Of a DNA stretch of 64,000 bases, positions 56,499-64,000 are shown piece by piece. This DNA comes from Sphingomonas rhizophila (GTDB lineage Bacteria; Pseudomonadota; Alphaproteobacteria; Sphingomonadales; Sphingomonadaceae). The position numbers and the translations under genes were made by a program. The notes under the pieces were generated by a model. The model was given only the letters and a program-made list of their open reading frames with translations. It did not search any database and was not told where the DNA came from. The stretch lies in contig NZ_CP060717.1 in NCBI RefSeq assembly GCF_014396585.1, forward strand, positions 2,459,501 to 2,523,500, given 5' to 3'. Numbering within the stretch: position 1 is the first letter of the stretch; each line of letters begins with the position of its first letter.

Positions 56499-57830
56499 AT
56501 GGCCGTGATGCATCAGATACCGGCGCGGGTCGACGCCAACCGGCCGTGGTACGCCCACCTTTACGTTCAAGTCCTGCTCGCGATTGCCGCCGGCGTACTG
56601 GTCGGCCACTTCGCGCCGGCGACGGGCGAGGCGCTGAAGCCAATCGGCGACGCCTTCATCAAGCTGGTCAAGATGATCATCGCCCCGGTTATCTTCCTGA
56701 CCATCGTCACCGGGATTGCCGGTCTTCGCGACCTCCGCGCCATGGGCCGCGTGGCGCTGAAGGCGTTCGTCTATTTCCTGTTCTTCTCGACCCTGGCGCT
56801 GCTCATCGGGCTGGTGGTCGCCAATGTCGTCCGTCCGGGCGCGGGGCTCAACATCGATCCCGCGACGCTCGACGCGACGAAAGTAGCCGATTTCGCGGAC
56901 AAGGCGCACGCGACGACGCTGACCGGCTTCCTGCTCGACATCATTCCCGACACGTTCCTGTCGGCGCTCACCGCGGGCAACATCCTCCAGACGCTCCTTG
57001 CGGCGATCCTGTTCGGGATTGCCCTGACGCTGGTCGGCAATCGGGGCGACAAGCTGCTCGACGCGCTCGACCAGGTCTCGATCGTGATGTTCCGGCTGGT
57101 CGCGATCGTCATGCGGGTCGCGCCGATCGGTGCTTTCGGGGCAATGGCCTTCACCATCGGCAAATATGGCGTTGGCAGCCTTGCCAACCTCGCCGGGCTG
57201 GTGGCGACGTTCTACCTGACCTCGCTAATGTTCGTCATCCTCGTCCTCGGGACGGTCGCCCGCCTGGCCGGCTTCTCGATCTTCCGGTTGATCTCCTATC
57301 TCAAGGCGGAGCTCTTCCTGGTGCTCGGCACCTCCTCGAGCGAAAGCGCGCTGCCGTCGCTGATCGAAAAGATGGAGCGCGCCGGATGCCCCAAGTCGAT
57401 CGTCGGGCTGGTGGTTCCGTCGGGCTACAGCTTCAACCTCGATGGGACCAACATCTACATGACGCTTGCGGCGCTGTTCATCGCCCAGGCGTGCAACGTC
57501 GAATTGACATTGGGCCAGCAACTGCTGCTGCTCGGCGTCGCGATGCTTTCGTCGAAGGGCGCCGCGGGGGTCACGGGCGCGGGGTTCATCACCCTGGCCG
57601 CGACCTTGTCGATCGTCCCGTCGGTGCCGGTCGCCGGAATGGCGCTGATCCTCGGCATCGACCGCTTCATGAGCGAGTGCCGAAGCCTGACCAACTTCAT
57701 TGGCAACGCCGTCGCCTGTGTTGTCGTGACCCGCTGGGAAGGGCGGCTCGACCGCCCGCAATTCGACGCCGCGCTGGCCGGTGAACTTCCCAGCGTCGAC
57801 CGGCTGCCCGAGGGAGAGGTCGAAGCCTGA
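56499..57830 (+). CDS. Dicarboxylate/amino acid:cation symporter, DctA-like
   Basis: The 443-residue protein has eight to nine membrane segments and DAACS-family motifs: [15 protein letters not shown] [21 protein letters not shown], the serine-rich loop [59 protein letters not shown] and the substrate-site [19 protein letters not shown]. The pattern fits C4-dicarboxylate uptake (succinate, fumarate, malate), in keeping with fumC nearby, but glutamate/aspartate transport cannot be excluded. Confidence 0.9.
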   Translation: MAVMHQIPARVDANRPWYAHLYVQVLLAIAAGVLVGHFAPATGEALKPIGDAFIKLVKMIIAPVIFLTIVTGIAGLRDLRAMGRVALKAFVYFLFFSTLALLIGLVVANVVRPGAGLNIDPATLDATKVADFADKAHATTLTGFLLDIIPDTFLSALTAGNILQTLLAAILFGIALTLVGNRGDKLLDALDQVSIVMFRLVAIVMRVAPIGAFGAMAFTIGKYGVGSLANLAGLVATFYLTSLMFVILVLGTVARLAGFSIFRLISYLKAELFLVLGTSSSESALPSLIEKMERAGCPKSIVGLVVPSGYSFNLDGTNIYMTLAALFIAQACNVELTLGQQLLLLGVAMLSSKGAAGVTGAGFITLAATLSIVPSVPVAGMALILGIDRFMSECRSLTNFIGNAVACVVVTRWEGRLDRPQFDAALAGELPSVDRLPEGEVEA

Positions 57831-57842
57831 CCCGCAAAGAAA

Positions 57843-57868
57843 AAGGGGAGGCGGTGAGGCCTCCCCTT
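57843..57868. terminator. Bidirectional terminator between symporter and permease genes
   Basis: AAGGGGAGGC and GCCTCCCCTT form a perfect 10-bp stem with a short loop, preceded by A-rich sequence, between the convergent stops at 57830 and 57890. Confidence 0.75.
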
Positions 57869-57889
57869 CGTCGTCAGGTCAACGCTCGA

Positions 57890-59473
57890 TCAATGCTGGT
57901 GATTGGGATCGTCCACCCCCGGAAGATGGGGCGCCAGGTCGTGCGCTTCGTCTTCATGGACTTCGACCCGGCCCTGGCCGAGATGGCTCGAGCGACGGCT
58001 GTAGCCGAAGTAGACGAAGAAGCCGATGATCGTCCAGATCGGCAGGACCATCATCGCCTCGAACGGCAGGTTGAGGAACAGGAAGATGCAGCCGCCGATG
58101 GTCAGCGGGCCGACCAGCCACAGCGCCGGGGTGCGGAACTTGCGCTCCCGGTTGGGGTCGCGCCGGCGAAGCATCATGACCGCGATGGCGACCATCATGA
58201 ACGCGTAGAGCGTGCCGGCGTTGGCGATGTCGGCAAGCTGGCCAACCGGCAGGAAGGCCGCAGCGACGGCGACGACGACTCCGGTCAGTGCGGTGACGAC
58301 ATAGGGCGTCTTCCACTTCGGGTGAACCTTGGACAGGCCTTCCGGGAGCAGGCCGTCACGCGCCATCACGAAGAAGATGCGGGTCTGACCGAACAGCAGG
58401 ATCAGGATGACCGAGGGCAACGCCAGGAAGGCGGCGATGCCCAGGGCGTTGCCGATGGTGCTGAAGCCGATGTTGCGCAGGACGTGGGCCAGCGCCTCGT
58501 TCGAGCAGACCAGCGCTTCCTTGTATTGCGGCATGGCGCACTGACGAGCCAATTCTTCCGATCCCGCCGGGAACGGAACACCGTTCGGGCCCATGATCGG
58601 CTGGCCGCCCAGGGTGCCGATCGCGCCGGCGGCGACCAGGATATAGAAGATCGTGCAGATCAGCAGGCTGCCGACCAGGCCGATCGGGACGTTGCGCTGC
58701 GGGTTCTTGGTTTCCTCGGCCGCGGTGGAAACCGCGTCGAAGCCGACATAGGCGAAGAAGATCGTCGCTGCCGCGCCGACTGCGCCGACGCCGGTGCCGA
58801 ACCCGCCGAAGATTCCGGCCGGCAGGAAGGGATTGAAGTTGGCCGCTTCCGCCTTCGGCAGCGTCAGGACGATGAAGGCGGTCAGGGCGGTGATCTTGAT
58901 CGCGACCAGGATCGAATTGAAGACCGCGCTTTCCTTGGTGCCGATCATCAGCAGCCAGGTAATCAGCAGGGCGATGACCAGGGCCGGGAGGTTGATCAGG
59001 CCGCCTTCGACGCCGCCCAGTGCAAGCGGTCCGGCGGACAACCATGTGGGTAGTTGTATGCCCAGAAACTCGTTGAGGATGGTTCCGGTAAAGTAACCAG
59101 ACCACCCGACCGACACGGCGGAAGCGGCGATGGCATATTCGAGCACCAGCGCCCAGCCGACCGTCCAGGCCAGGAACTCGCCCATCGTCGCATAGCTGTA
59201 GGTGTAGGCGGAACCCGCGACCGGGATCATCGCCGCAATCTCGGCGTAGCAGAGGGCGGCGACGATGCAGACCGCGCCGGCGATGATGAACGCCAGCATC
59301 AGGCCGGGGCCGGCCTTTTGGGCGCCGGCAGCGGTCAGGACGAAAATGCCGGTGCCGATGATGCAGCCGATGCCGAACAGCATCAACTGGATCGGACCCA
59401 GCGAGCGATGGAGCGATTTGCGCTCCGCCGTCGCCAGGATGGCGTCGAGCGGTTTCACGCGGTCGAGTAACAT
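57890..59473 (-). CDS. APC family amino acid permease
   Basis: The 527-residue protein has twelve or more membrane helices with the APC core: IGCIIGTGIFVLTAAGAQKAGPG, AALCYAEIAAMIPVAGSAYTYSYATMGE, AATIFFAYVGFDAVSTAAEETKNPQRNVPIG and FFVMARDGLLPEGLSKVHPKWKTP. It is closest to the cationic-amino-acid-transporter-like YfnA group. The C-terminal tail is His/Asp rich. The substrate is probably an amino acid. Confidence 0.9.
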   Translation of the reverse strand: MLLDRVKPLDAILATAERKSLHRSLGPIQLMLFGIGCIIGTGIFVLTAAGAQKAGPGLMLAFIIAGAVCIVAALCYAEIAAMIPVAGSAYTYSYATMGEFLAWTVGWALVLEYAIAASAVSVGWSGYFTGTILNEFLGIQLPTWLSAGPLALGGVEGGLINLPALVIALLITWLLMIGTKESAVFNSILVAIKITALTAFIVLTLPKAEAANFNPFLPAGIFGGFGTGVGAVGAAATIFFAYVGFDAVSTAAEETKNPQRNVPIGLVGSLLICTIFYILVAAGAIGTLGGQPIMGPNGVPFPAGSEELARQCAMPQYKEALVCSNEALAHVLRNIGFSTIGNALGIAAFLALPSVILILLFGQTRIFFVMARDGLLPEGLSKVHPKWKTPYVVTALTGVVVAVAAAFLPVGQLADIANAGTLYAFMMVAIAVMMLRRRDPNRERKFRTPALWLVGPLTIGGCIFLFLNLPFEAMMVLPIWTIIGFFVYFGYSRRSSHLGQGRVEVHEDEAHDLAPHLPGVDDPNHQH

Positions 59474-59588
59474 GCCGTTCCCCTTGAATTGCGCGCCCGT
59501 GCTTGCAGGCGGCGTCGTTCGTTTGAAATCGGACGGGAACCTAGCGGTCTTTTCCCCTCGTGCAACGCCTTATCGACCAGAGCGGCGT

Positions 59589-59966
59589 TCAGCGGGCCAG
59601 CATCGGTCCCAGCGGCTGGCCGCCGAAGATGTGGACGTGGAGGTGGGGAACCTCCTGCCCGCCGCGCTTGCCGACATTCGACAGCAAGCGGTAGCCCTGC
59701 GCATCGGCGCCGACTTGCCGGGCGACATCGCCCACCGCGCGGGTGAAGTCGGCGATTTCCGCGTCGCTCGCCCGGGCCGAGAAGTCGTCCCAGCTCACGT
59801 AGGCGCCCTTGGGGATCACCAGGATGTGGATCGGCGCCAGCGGATTGATGTCGTGGAACGCGAGGCTGTGATCGGTTTCCAGCACCGTCTTGCTGGGCAG
59901 CTCGCCGCGCAGGATGCGGGCGAAGATATTGCTGTCATCGTACGGCTGCTTGGCATCGATCGGCAT
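59589..59966 (-). CDS. HIT family nucleotide-binding protein (HINT-like)
   Basis: The 125-residue protein has the histidine triad HLHVHIFGG, preceded by NIFARILRGELPSK and FHDINPLAPIHILVIPK, the HINT pattern. Such proteins hydrolyse nucleoside phosphoramidates. It is divergent from sspB across 54 bases. Confidence 0.93.
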   Translation of the reverse strand: MPIDAKQPYDDSNIFARILRGELPSKTVLETDHSLAFHDINPLAPIHILVIPKGAYVSWDDFSARASDAEIADFTRAVGDVARQVGADAQGYRLLSNVGKRGGQEVPHLHVHIFGGQPLGPMLAR

Positions 59967-60020
59967 CGGGAATCATACTCCGGCTTGACCCTTTGGCCTT
60001 GCCCGCTACCACGAAATGAC

Positions 60021-60503
60021 ATGACCGACGAAACCCCTGAGTCCCTGATTCCCTACGACGAGATCGTGCAGGAGGCGCTGCGCGACGTTGTGGGACGCGT
60101 GCTCAGCGAAGTCGAGCGATCGGGCGGACTTCCCGGCGGCCATCATTTCTACATCACCTTCAAGACGCGGATGCCGGGTGTTTCCATTCCCAAGCACCTG
60201 ACCGACCGCTTCCCCGACGAGATGACGATCGTCATCCAGCACCGCTTCTGGGACCTGAAGGTCAGCGACGATGGCTTCTCGGTCGGTCTTTCGTTCGGCG
60301 GCGTGCCGTCGACGCTCAACGTCCCGTTTTCCGCTGTGACCGATTTCGTCGACCCTGCGGTCGACTTCAGCCTCAAGTTCCACGCCGAAGGCGCGCCTCA
60401 GGGCCATGAGGACCATGAGGCAGCCGAAAACGACGTGCCCGCGACCGAGCCGGTCGAGGACGGGTCGAACGTCGTCTCGGTCGATTTCACCAAGAAGAAG
60501 TAG
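60021..60503 (+). CDS. sspB: SspB-like ClpXP adaptor (stringent starvation protein B family)
   Basis: The 160-residue protein has the alphaproteobacterial SspB fold pattern HHFYITFKTRMPGVSIPKHL, EMTIVIQHRFWDLKVSDDGFSVGLSFGGVPSTLNVPFSAVTDFVDP. An acidic linker and a short C-terminal ClpX-docking tail (NVVSVDFTKKK) follow. It tethers ssrA-tagged or other substrates to ClpXP. The ATG at 60021 was chosen; the longer open frame upstream is antisense to the APC and HIT genes. Confidence 0.88.
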   Translation: MTDETPESLIPYDEIVQEALRDVVGRVLSEVERSGGLPGGHHFYITFKTRMPGVSIPKHLTDRFPDEMTIVIQHRFWDLKVSDDGFSVGLSFGGVPSTLNVPFSAVTDFVDPAVDFSLKFHAEGAPQGHEDHEAAENDVPATEPVEDGSNVVSVDFTKKK

Positions 60504-60585
60504 GCCAGGGCGCAATCTCGACTCGCACGCGTCGCCTCGATAGGGGCGGCGGCACCATCCCCTTGCAACAGGATTGCCGCGCGCC

Positions 60586-61977
60586 ATGACCCCGACCCGC
60601 ACCGAAACCGACAGCTTTGGACCGATCGAAGTCCCGGCGGACAGCTATTGGGGTGCCCAGACCGAACGCTCGATCCTCAATTTCCCGTTCGGCCCGCGCG
60701 AACAGATGCCGATCGAGATCGTCCACGCGCTCGGGTTCGTGAAGCAGGCGGCGGCGCGGGTGAACGCCCGGCTTGGCAACCTCGATGCCGACCTGGCCGA
60801 GGCGATCCAGCAGGCCGCAGCCGAAGTCGCCCGAGGCGACCTCGACACGCAATTCCCGCTCGTCATCTGGCAAACCGGATCGGGCACCCAGTCGAACATG
60901 AACGCGAACGAGGTGATCGCCGGGCGCGCCAACGAGAAGTTGACCGGCAAGCGCGGCGGCAAGGAGCCGGTCCATCCCAACGACCATGTCAACAAGGGCC
61001 AGTCGTCGAACGACAGCTTCCCGACCGCGATGCACATCGCTGCCGGGATCGCGGTGTCGAAGAGACTTCTGCCGGCGCTGAAGACGATCCACGCGCGCCT
61101 TGCCGAGCAGGCGAAGCGCTGGGACTCGATCGTCAAGATCGGCCGCACCCATTTGCAGGACGCGACGCCGCTGACGCTCGGGCAGGAATTCTCCGGCTAC
61201 GCCGCGATGATCGAGGACAATATCGACCGGGTCGAAGGCGTTCTGCCGCGTGTGCTTCGCCTCGCGCAGGGCGGCACGGCGGTCGGCACCGGCCTCAACG
61301 CGCCCAAGGGTTTTGCCGACGCCTTCGCCAAGGAAGTCGCCAACCTCACCCGGCTGCCGTTCACCTCGGCGCCCAACAAGTTCGCGGAGCTCGCGGCGCA
61401 CGACACGCTGGTCGAGTTATCGGGCGTGCTCAACACGATCGCCGTGTCGCTGACCAAGATCGCCAACGACATCCGCCTGCTCGGCTCCGGCCCGCGCTGC
61501 GGCCTCGGCGAACTGAAGCTTCCGGAGAATGAGCCGGGCAGCTCGATCATGCCGGGCAAGGTCAACCCGACCCAGTGCGAAATGCTGACGATGGTCGCCG
61601 CCCAGGTGATGGGCAACCATGTCGCGACGACCGTCGGCGGACTTCAGGGCCACATGGAACTGAACGTGTTCAAACCGCTGATCGGCGCCAACGTGGTCCG
61701 CTCGATCAACCTGCTGTCGGTCGGCATGGAAAGCTTCACCGAGCGGACGCTCGACGGGTTGGAGGCGGATGAGGCGCGAATTTCGGCGCTGATGAACCAG
61801 TCACTGATGCTGGTCACCGCGCTGGCGCCGGAAATCGGCTATGACAACGCCGCGACGATCGCCAAGCATGCCCACAAGAAGGGCATGACCCTGAAGGAGG
61901 CGGGCCTCGACCTCGGCCTGGTCGACGAAGCGACCTTCGACCGAGTGGTGAAGCCGGAGGCGATGCTGGGCCGCTAG
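60586..61977 (+). CDS. fumC: Fumarate hydratase class II
   Basis: The 463-residue protein has the lyase signature [11 protein letters not shown], the [14 protein letters not shown] and [13 protein letters not shown] active-site segments and [17 protein letters not shown]. It interconverts fumarate and malate without an iron-sulfur cluster. It starts at MTPTRTE; an ATG-less extension of four codons is ignored. It overlaps the convergent DUF2585 gene by four bases. Confidence 0.96.
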   Translation: MTPTRTETDSFGPIEVPADSYWGAQTERSILNFPFGPREQMPIEIVHALGFVKQAAARVNARLGNLDADLAEAIQQAAAEVARGDLDTQFPLVIWQTGSGTQSNMNANEVIAGRANEKLTGKRGGKEPVHPNDHVNKGQSSNDSFPTAMHIAAGIAVSKRLLPALKTIHARLAEQAKRWDSIVKIGRTHLQDATPLTLGQEFSGYAAMIEDNIDRVEGVLPRVLRLAQGGTAVGTGLNAPKGFADAFAKEVANLTRLPFTSAPNKFAELAAHDTLVELSGVLNTIAVSLTKIANDIRLLGSGPRCGLGELKLPENEPGSSIMPGKVNPTQCEMLTMVAAQVMGNHVATTVGGLQGHMELNVFKPLIGANVVRSINLLSVGMESFTERTLDGLEADEARISALMNQSLMLVTALAPEIGYDNAATIAKHAHKKGMTLKEAGLDLGLVDEATFDRVVKPEAMLGR

Positions 61978-62534
61978 GCCCCGGCCTGCCAGTCGAGGAT
62001 CGACTGGCTCGGATGGACCAGCATCCACACGTTCAGCGTCAGATTGTCGCGGATGGCGATCAGTGGGACGATCTCCATCGCCGCGACCAGCGCCACGCTG
62101 GCCCAAAGCGGCAGTCGCCGCGCGGCGAGGAAGCCGACGATCATCATCGCGATGTCGCTTGCCGAATTGAGGATGCTGTCGCCGCTGTAGCCGAGTGCGA
62201 TCGTCGCTTCGCGGTAGCGGTCGATGATGATCGGGCTGTTCTCGGCGATTTCCCACGCTGCCTCGATTAGGATCGCGATCAGCAATCGGCCGCCGACGGG
62301 AACGCGGCGCATCGCCAGATGGAGCGCGGCGTAGAACAGGAAGCCGTGGATAATGTGACTGAAGCTATACCAGTCAAGCAGCATCTGGCTTTGCCTCGGA
62401 CCGACCGGCCCCCACAGCGTAACCTCCCCGCAGGCGCAGATCGGTGGGCGCCCCATCGCGAACAGGGTGGCGACCGCGGCCGCGAACAGGGCAAAGGCGA
62501 GGAACGGCCAGCGCCGCCGGATCAGCTCGGTCAT
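61974..62534 (-). CDS. DUF2585 (UPF0314) membrane protein
   Basis: The 186-residue protein has four to five membrane segments. It has the DUF2585 stretches [76 protein letters not shown] and LNVWMLVHP. The family is common in alphaproteobacteria and its function is unknown. Confidence 0.88.
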   Translation of the reverse strand: MTELIRRRWPFLAFALFAAAVATLFAMGRPPICACGEVTLWGPVGPRQSQMLLDWYSFSHIIHGFLFYAALHLAMRRVPVGGRLLIAILIEAAWEIAENSPIIIDRYREATIALGYSGDSILNSASDIAMMIVGFLAARRLPLWASVALVAAMEIVPLIAIRDNLTLNVWMLVHPSQSILDWQAGA

Positions 62535-62598
62535 TCGCTATGGCTAGGCAGGATCGGCCCCCTTGCCAACCGCCAACGCAGAGGCCACCACCGCCGCC

Positions 62599-63582
62599 AT
62601 GCTTCGCCTGTTCGGACCCGAATGCACGCCAGCGCCGATCGACCCGGCGCACTGCACCGCACTTCCGGAATCGACGGTGTGGATCGACTTGCTGGAACCC
62701 ACCAAGGAAGAAGAGCGGCTGGCCGAGAAGCTGCTCGGTACCAATATCCCGACCCGCGAGGAATTGGCGGAAATCGAGCCGTCGAGCCGGCTTTACCAGA
62801 AGCGCGGGGCCGCGTTCATGACGATGTCGGTCCTGTTCGGCGTCGGTGACGGACAGCCCGACAGCGACGCGGTCGGCTTCATCCTCAACGACAAGCATGT
62901 CGTGACCGTCCGCTACATCGACCCCAAGCCGTTCGTGGTGTTCGCCGAGCACGTCTATGCCGAGCCGGAGATTGCGCGCGATCCGAAGGAGCTCTTGGTT
63001 CGCCTACTCGACGCGATCGTCGATCGGCTGGCCGACGAATTCGAAGTCGCCGGCAAGGACATCGAGACGATTTCCCGCCGTATCTTCCAACGCCACGCGC
63101 ACAGGAGCAGCGACAACAAGGCGCCGGAAATGCGGCTGGAAGCGATCCTGATGCGGATCGGCAAGGTCGAGCAGTTGCTGGCCAAGCTTCGCGAGACGTC
63201 GGTCAGCACGCTCCGCTTGCTGACCTTCCTCCAGTCACTCGACATGCTGGAAGACGACGCGACGAACCGCCGCCACGTGAAGAGCCTGGTCGCCGACGCC
63301 GACGCGCTCAACGACCATAGCAATTTCCTGGGCGACAACCTGACGTTCCTGCTCGACGCGACGCTCGGCCTCATCAGCCTAGAGCAGAACAATGTGATGA
63401 AGGTTTTTTCCGTGTTCGCGGTCATCTTCATGCCGCCGACACTGATCGCCGGCGTCTACGGCATGAATTTCGAGCATATGCCGGAACTGAAGTGGATCTT
63501 CGGCTATCCCTTCGCTCTGGCGCTGATGCTGGCCAGCGCGATCATTCCCTTCATGGTGGCGAGACGGCGGGGCTGGCTTTAG
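62599..63582 (+). CDS. corA: CorA family magnesium transporter
   Basis: The 327-residue protein has a large cytoplasmic N-terminal domain and two C-terminal transmembrane helices. The first ends in the signature YGMNFEHMP (GMN selectivity motif), the second is FALALMLASAIIPFMVARRR. Magnesium, possibly cobalt or nickel, is the expected ion. I chose the ATG giving MLRLFG. The frame extends to a TTG 12 codons earlier. Confidence 0.92.
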   Translation: MLRLFGPECTPAPIDPAHCTALPESTVWIDLLEPTKEEERLAEKLLGTNIPTREELAEIEPSSRLYQKRGAAFMTMSVLFGVGDGQPDSDAVGFILNDKHVVTVRYIDPKPFVVFAEHVYAEPEIARDPKELLVRLLDAIVDRLADEFEVAGKDIETISRRIFQRHAHRSSDNKAPEMRLEAILMRIGKVEQLLAKLRETSVSTLRLLTFLQSLDMLEDDATNRRHVKSLVADADALNDHSNFLGDNLTFLLDATLGLISLEQNNVMKVFSVFAVIFMPPTLIAGVYGMNFEHMPELKWIFGYPFALALMLASAIIPFMVARRRGWL

Positions 63583-63685
63583 TCCCTTTGTCAACATGAC
63601 CGCTTCTTGCTAGGGGCGCGCCAACCGTGGCGTCCGCGAGCGGCGCCCATTCCATGTCGCCAAGCGAAGAAGTGAGGACCCCGCG

Positions 63686-64000
63686 ATGATTCCGACCGGC
63701 CAGGACAGCCTGCAGACCCGCACGACGCTGGAGGCCGGCGGCAAGACCTACGCTTACTATTCGCTGGAAAAGGCGGCCGCCAAGCTGGGCGACGTCAGCC
63801 GCCTGCCTTTCTCGATGAAGGTCCTTCTCGAAAACCTGCTGCGCTTCGAGGATGGCGTGACCGTCACCCACGACGACCTCCAGGCGATGGTCGACTGGCA
63901 GAAGGAGCGGATGATCAGCCGCGAGATCCAGTATCGCCCGGCGCGCGTTCTGATGCAGGACTTCACCGGCGTCCCCGCGGTCGTCGACCTCGCGGCGATG
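63686..64000 (+). CDS. acnA: Aconitate hydratase A, N-terminal part
   Basis: The first 105 codons are visible and the gene runs past the window edge. The N-terminus has GKTYAYYSLEKAAAKLGDVSRLPFSMKVLLENLLRFEDG and then RPARVLMQDFTGVPAVVDLAAM, diagnostic for AcnA/IRP-type aconitase. It interconverts citrate and isocitrate in the TCA cycle. GAAGAAGTGAGGACC lies upstream of the ATG. Confidence 0.95.
   Translation, partial: MIPTGQDSLQTRTTLEAGGKTYAYYSLEKAAAKLGDVSRLPFSMKVLLENLLRFEDGVTVTHDDLQAMVDWQKERMISREIQYRPARVLMQDFTGVPAVVDLAAM

Overview
The window is chromosomal, GC-rich and dense in genes. It looks like a sphingomonad (Alphaproteobacteria, Sphingomonadales). The reasons are the gene content and order (coxBA...ctaB-ctaG-coxC-DUF983-SURF1-M16 peptidase, pyrE-pdxJ-acpS-lepB, SspB next to fumC), TonB receptor and RTX/type I secretion genes, and very tight ATGA/GTGA overlaps between co-oriented genes. 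I see no phage, insertion sequence, CRISPR array, plasmid function or rRNA. There is one tRNA (Ser-GGA).

Layout. 0-4.7 kb: argC/argJ, purT, a secreted cyclophilin and two tandem PilZ proteins. 4.9-8.1 kb: two convergent L,D-transpeptidases, rpsU and an FKBP isomerase. 8.1-11.9 kb: leftward operon pyrE-pdxJ-acpS-lepB-AI-2E family permease. 12-22.3 kb: cytochrome c oxidase operon, split by a three-gene insert (RTX protein, DUF411 protein, cyclophilin). 22.3-27.2 kb: an rRNA-type methyltransferase, ccmA/ccmB, a zincin, tRNA-Ser, a TonB receptor and a small lipoprotein. 27.5-32.6 kb: serralysin-type M10 protease with its type I secretion ATPase and adaptor. 33.8-38.5 kb: trp operon trpL-trpD-trpCF-trpB-trpA with a Trp-codon attenuator. 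38.6-44.2 kb: cold-shock protein, sugar/nucleoside kinase, queG, a PEP-mutase-like enzyme and a LytS/LytTR two-component pair. 44.3-51.4 kb: M1 aminopeptidase, GGDEF-EAL protein, EF-hand protein and hybrid histidine kinase. 51.4-56.4 kb: flavin reductase, phhA, phhB, thiolase, paaD-like gene and aroC. 56.5-64 kb: dicarboxylate carrier, APC permease, HIT protein, sspB, fumC, DUF2585, corA and the start of acnA.

Most notable are two transcription-attenuation leaders. The trp operon has a probably leaderless leader peptide with three consecutive Trp codons, followed by a terminator. Upstream of phhA (phenylalanine 4-monooxygenase, which makes tyrosine) there is a 30-codon reading frame with three consecutive Tyr codons, then a terminator hairpin, with a 9-bp competing pairing placed as a ribosome-stalling attenuator would need. 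This looks like tyrosine-sensing attenuation of phenylalanine hydroxylase, which I do not know to be described. The trp structural genes resemble the enterobacterial type (TrpCF fusion, enteric-like TrpD/B/A) rather than the usual alphaproteobacterial set, suggesting horizontal acquisition.

Caution: seven genes (coxB, RTX gene, ccmB, TonB receptor, BaiN-type flavoprotein, M1 aminopeptidase, hybrid kinase) are broken by frameshifts. Every break can be repaired by adding one base, usually in a G or C run. This points to uncorrected single-base deletions in the assembly rather than decay, so these genes are annotated at full span.
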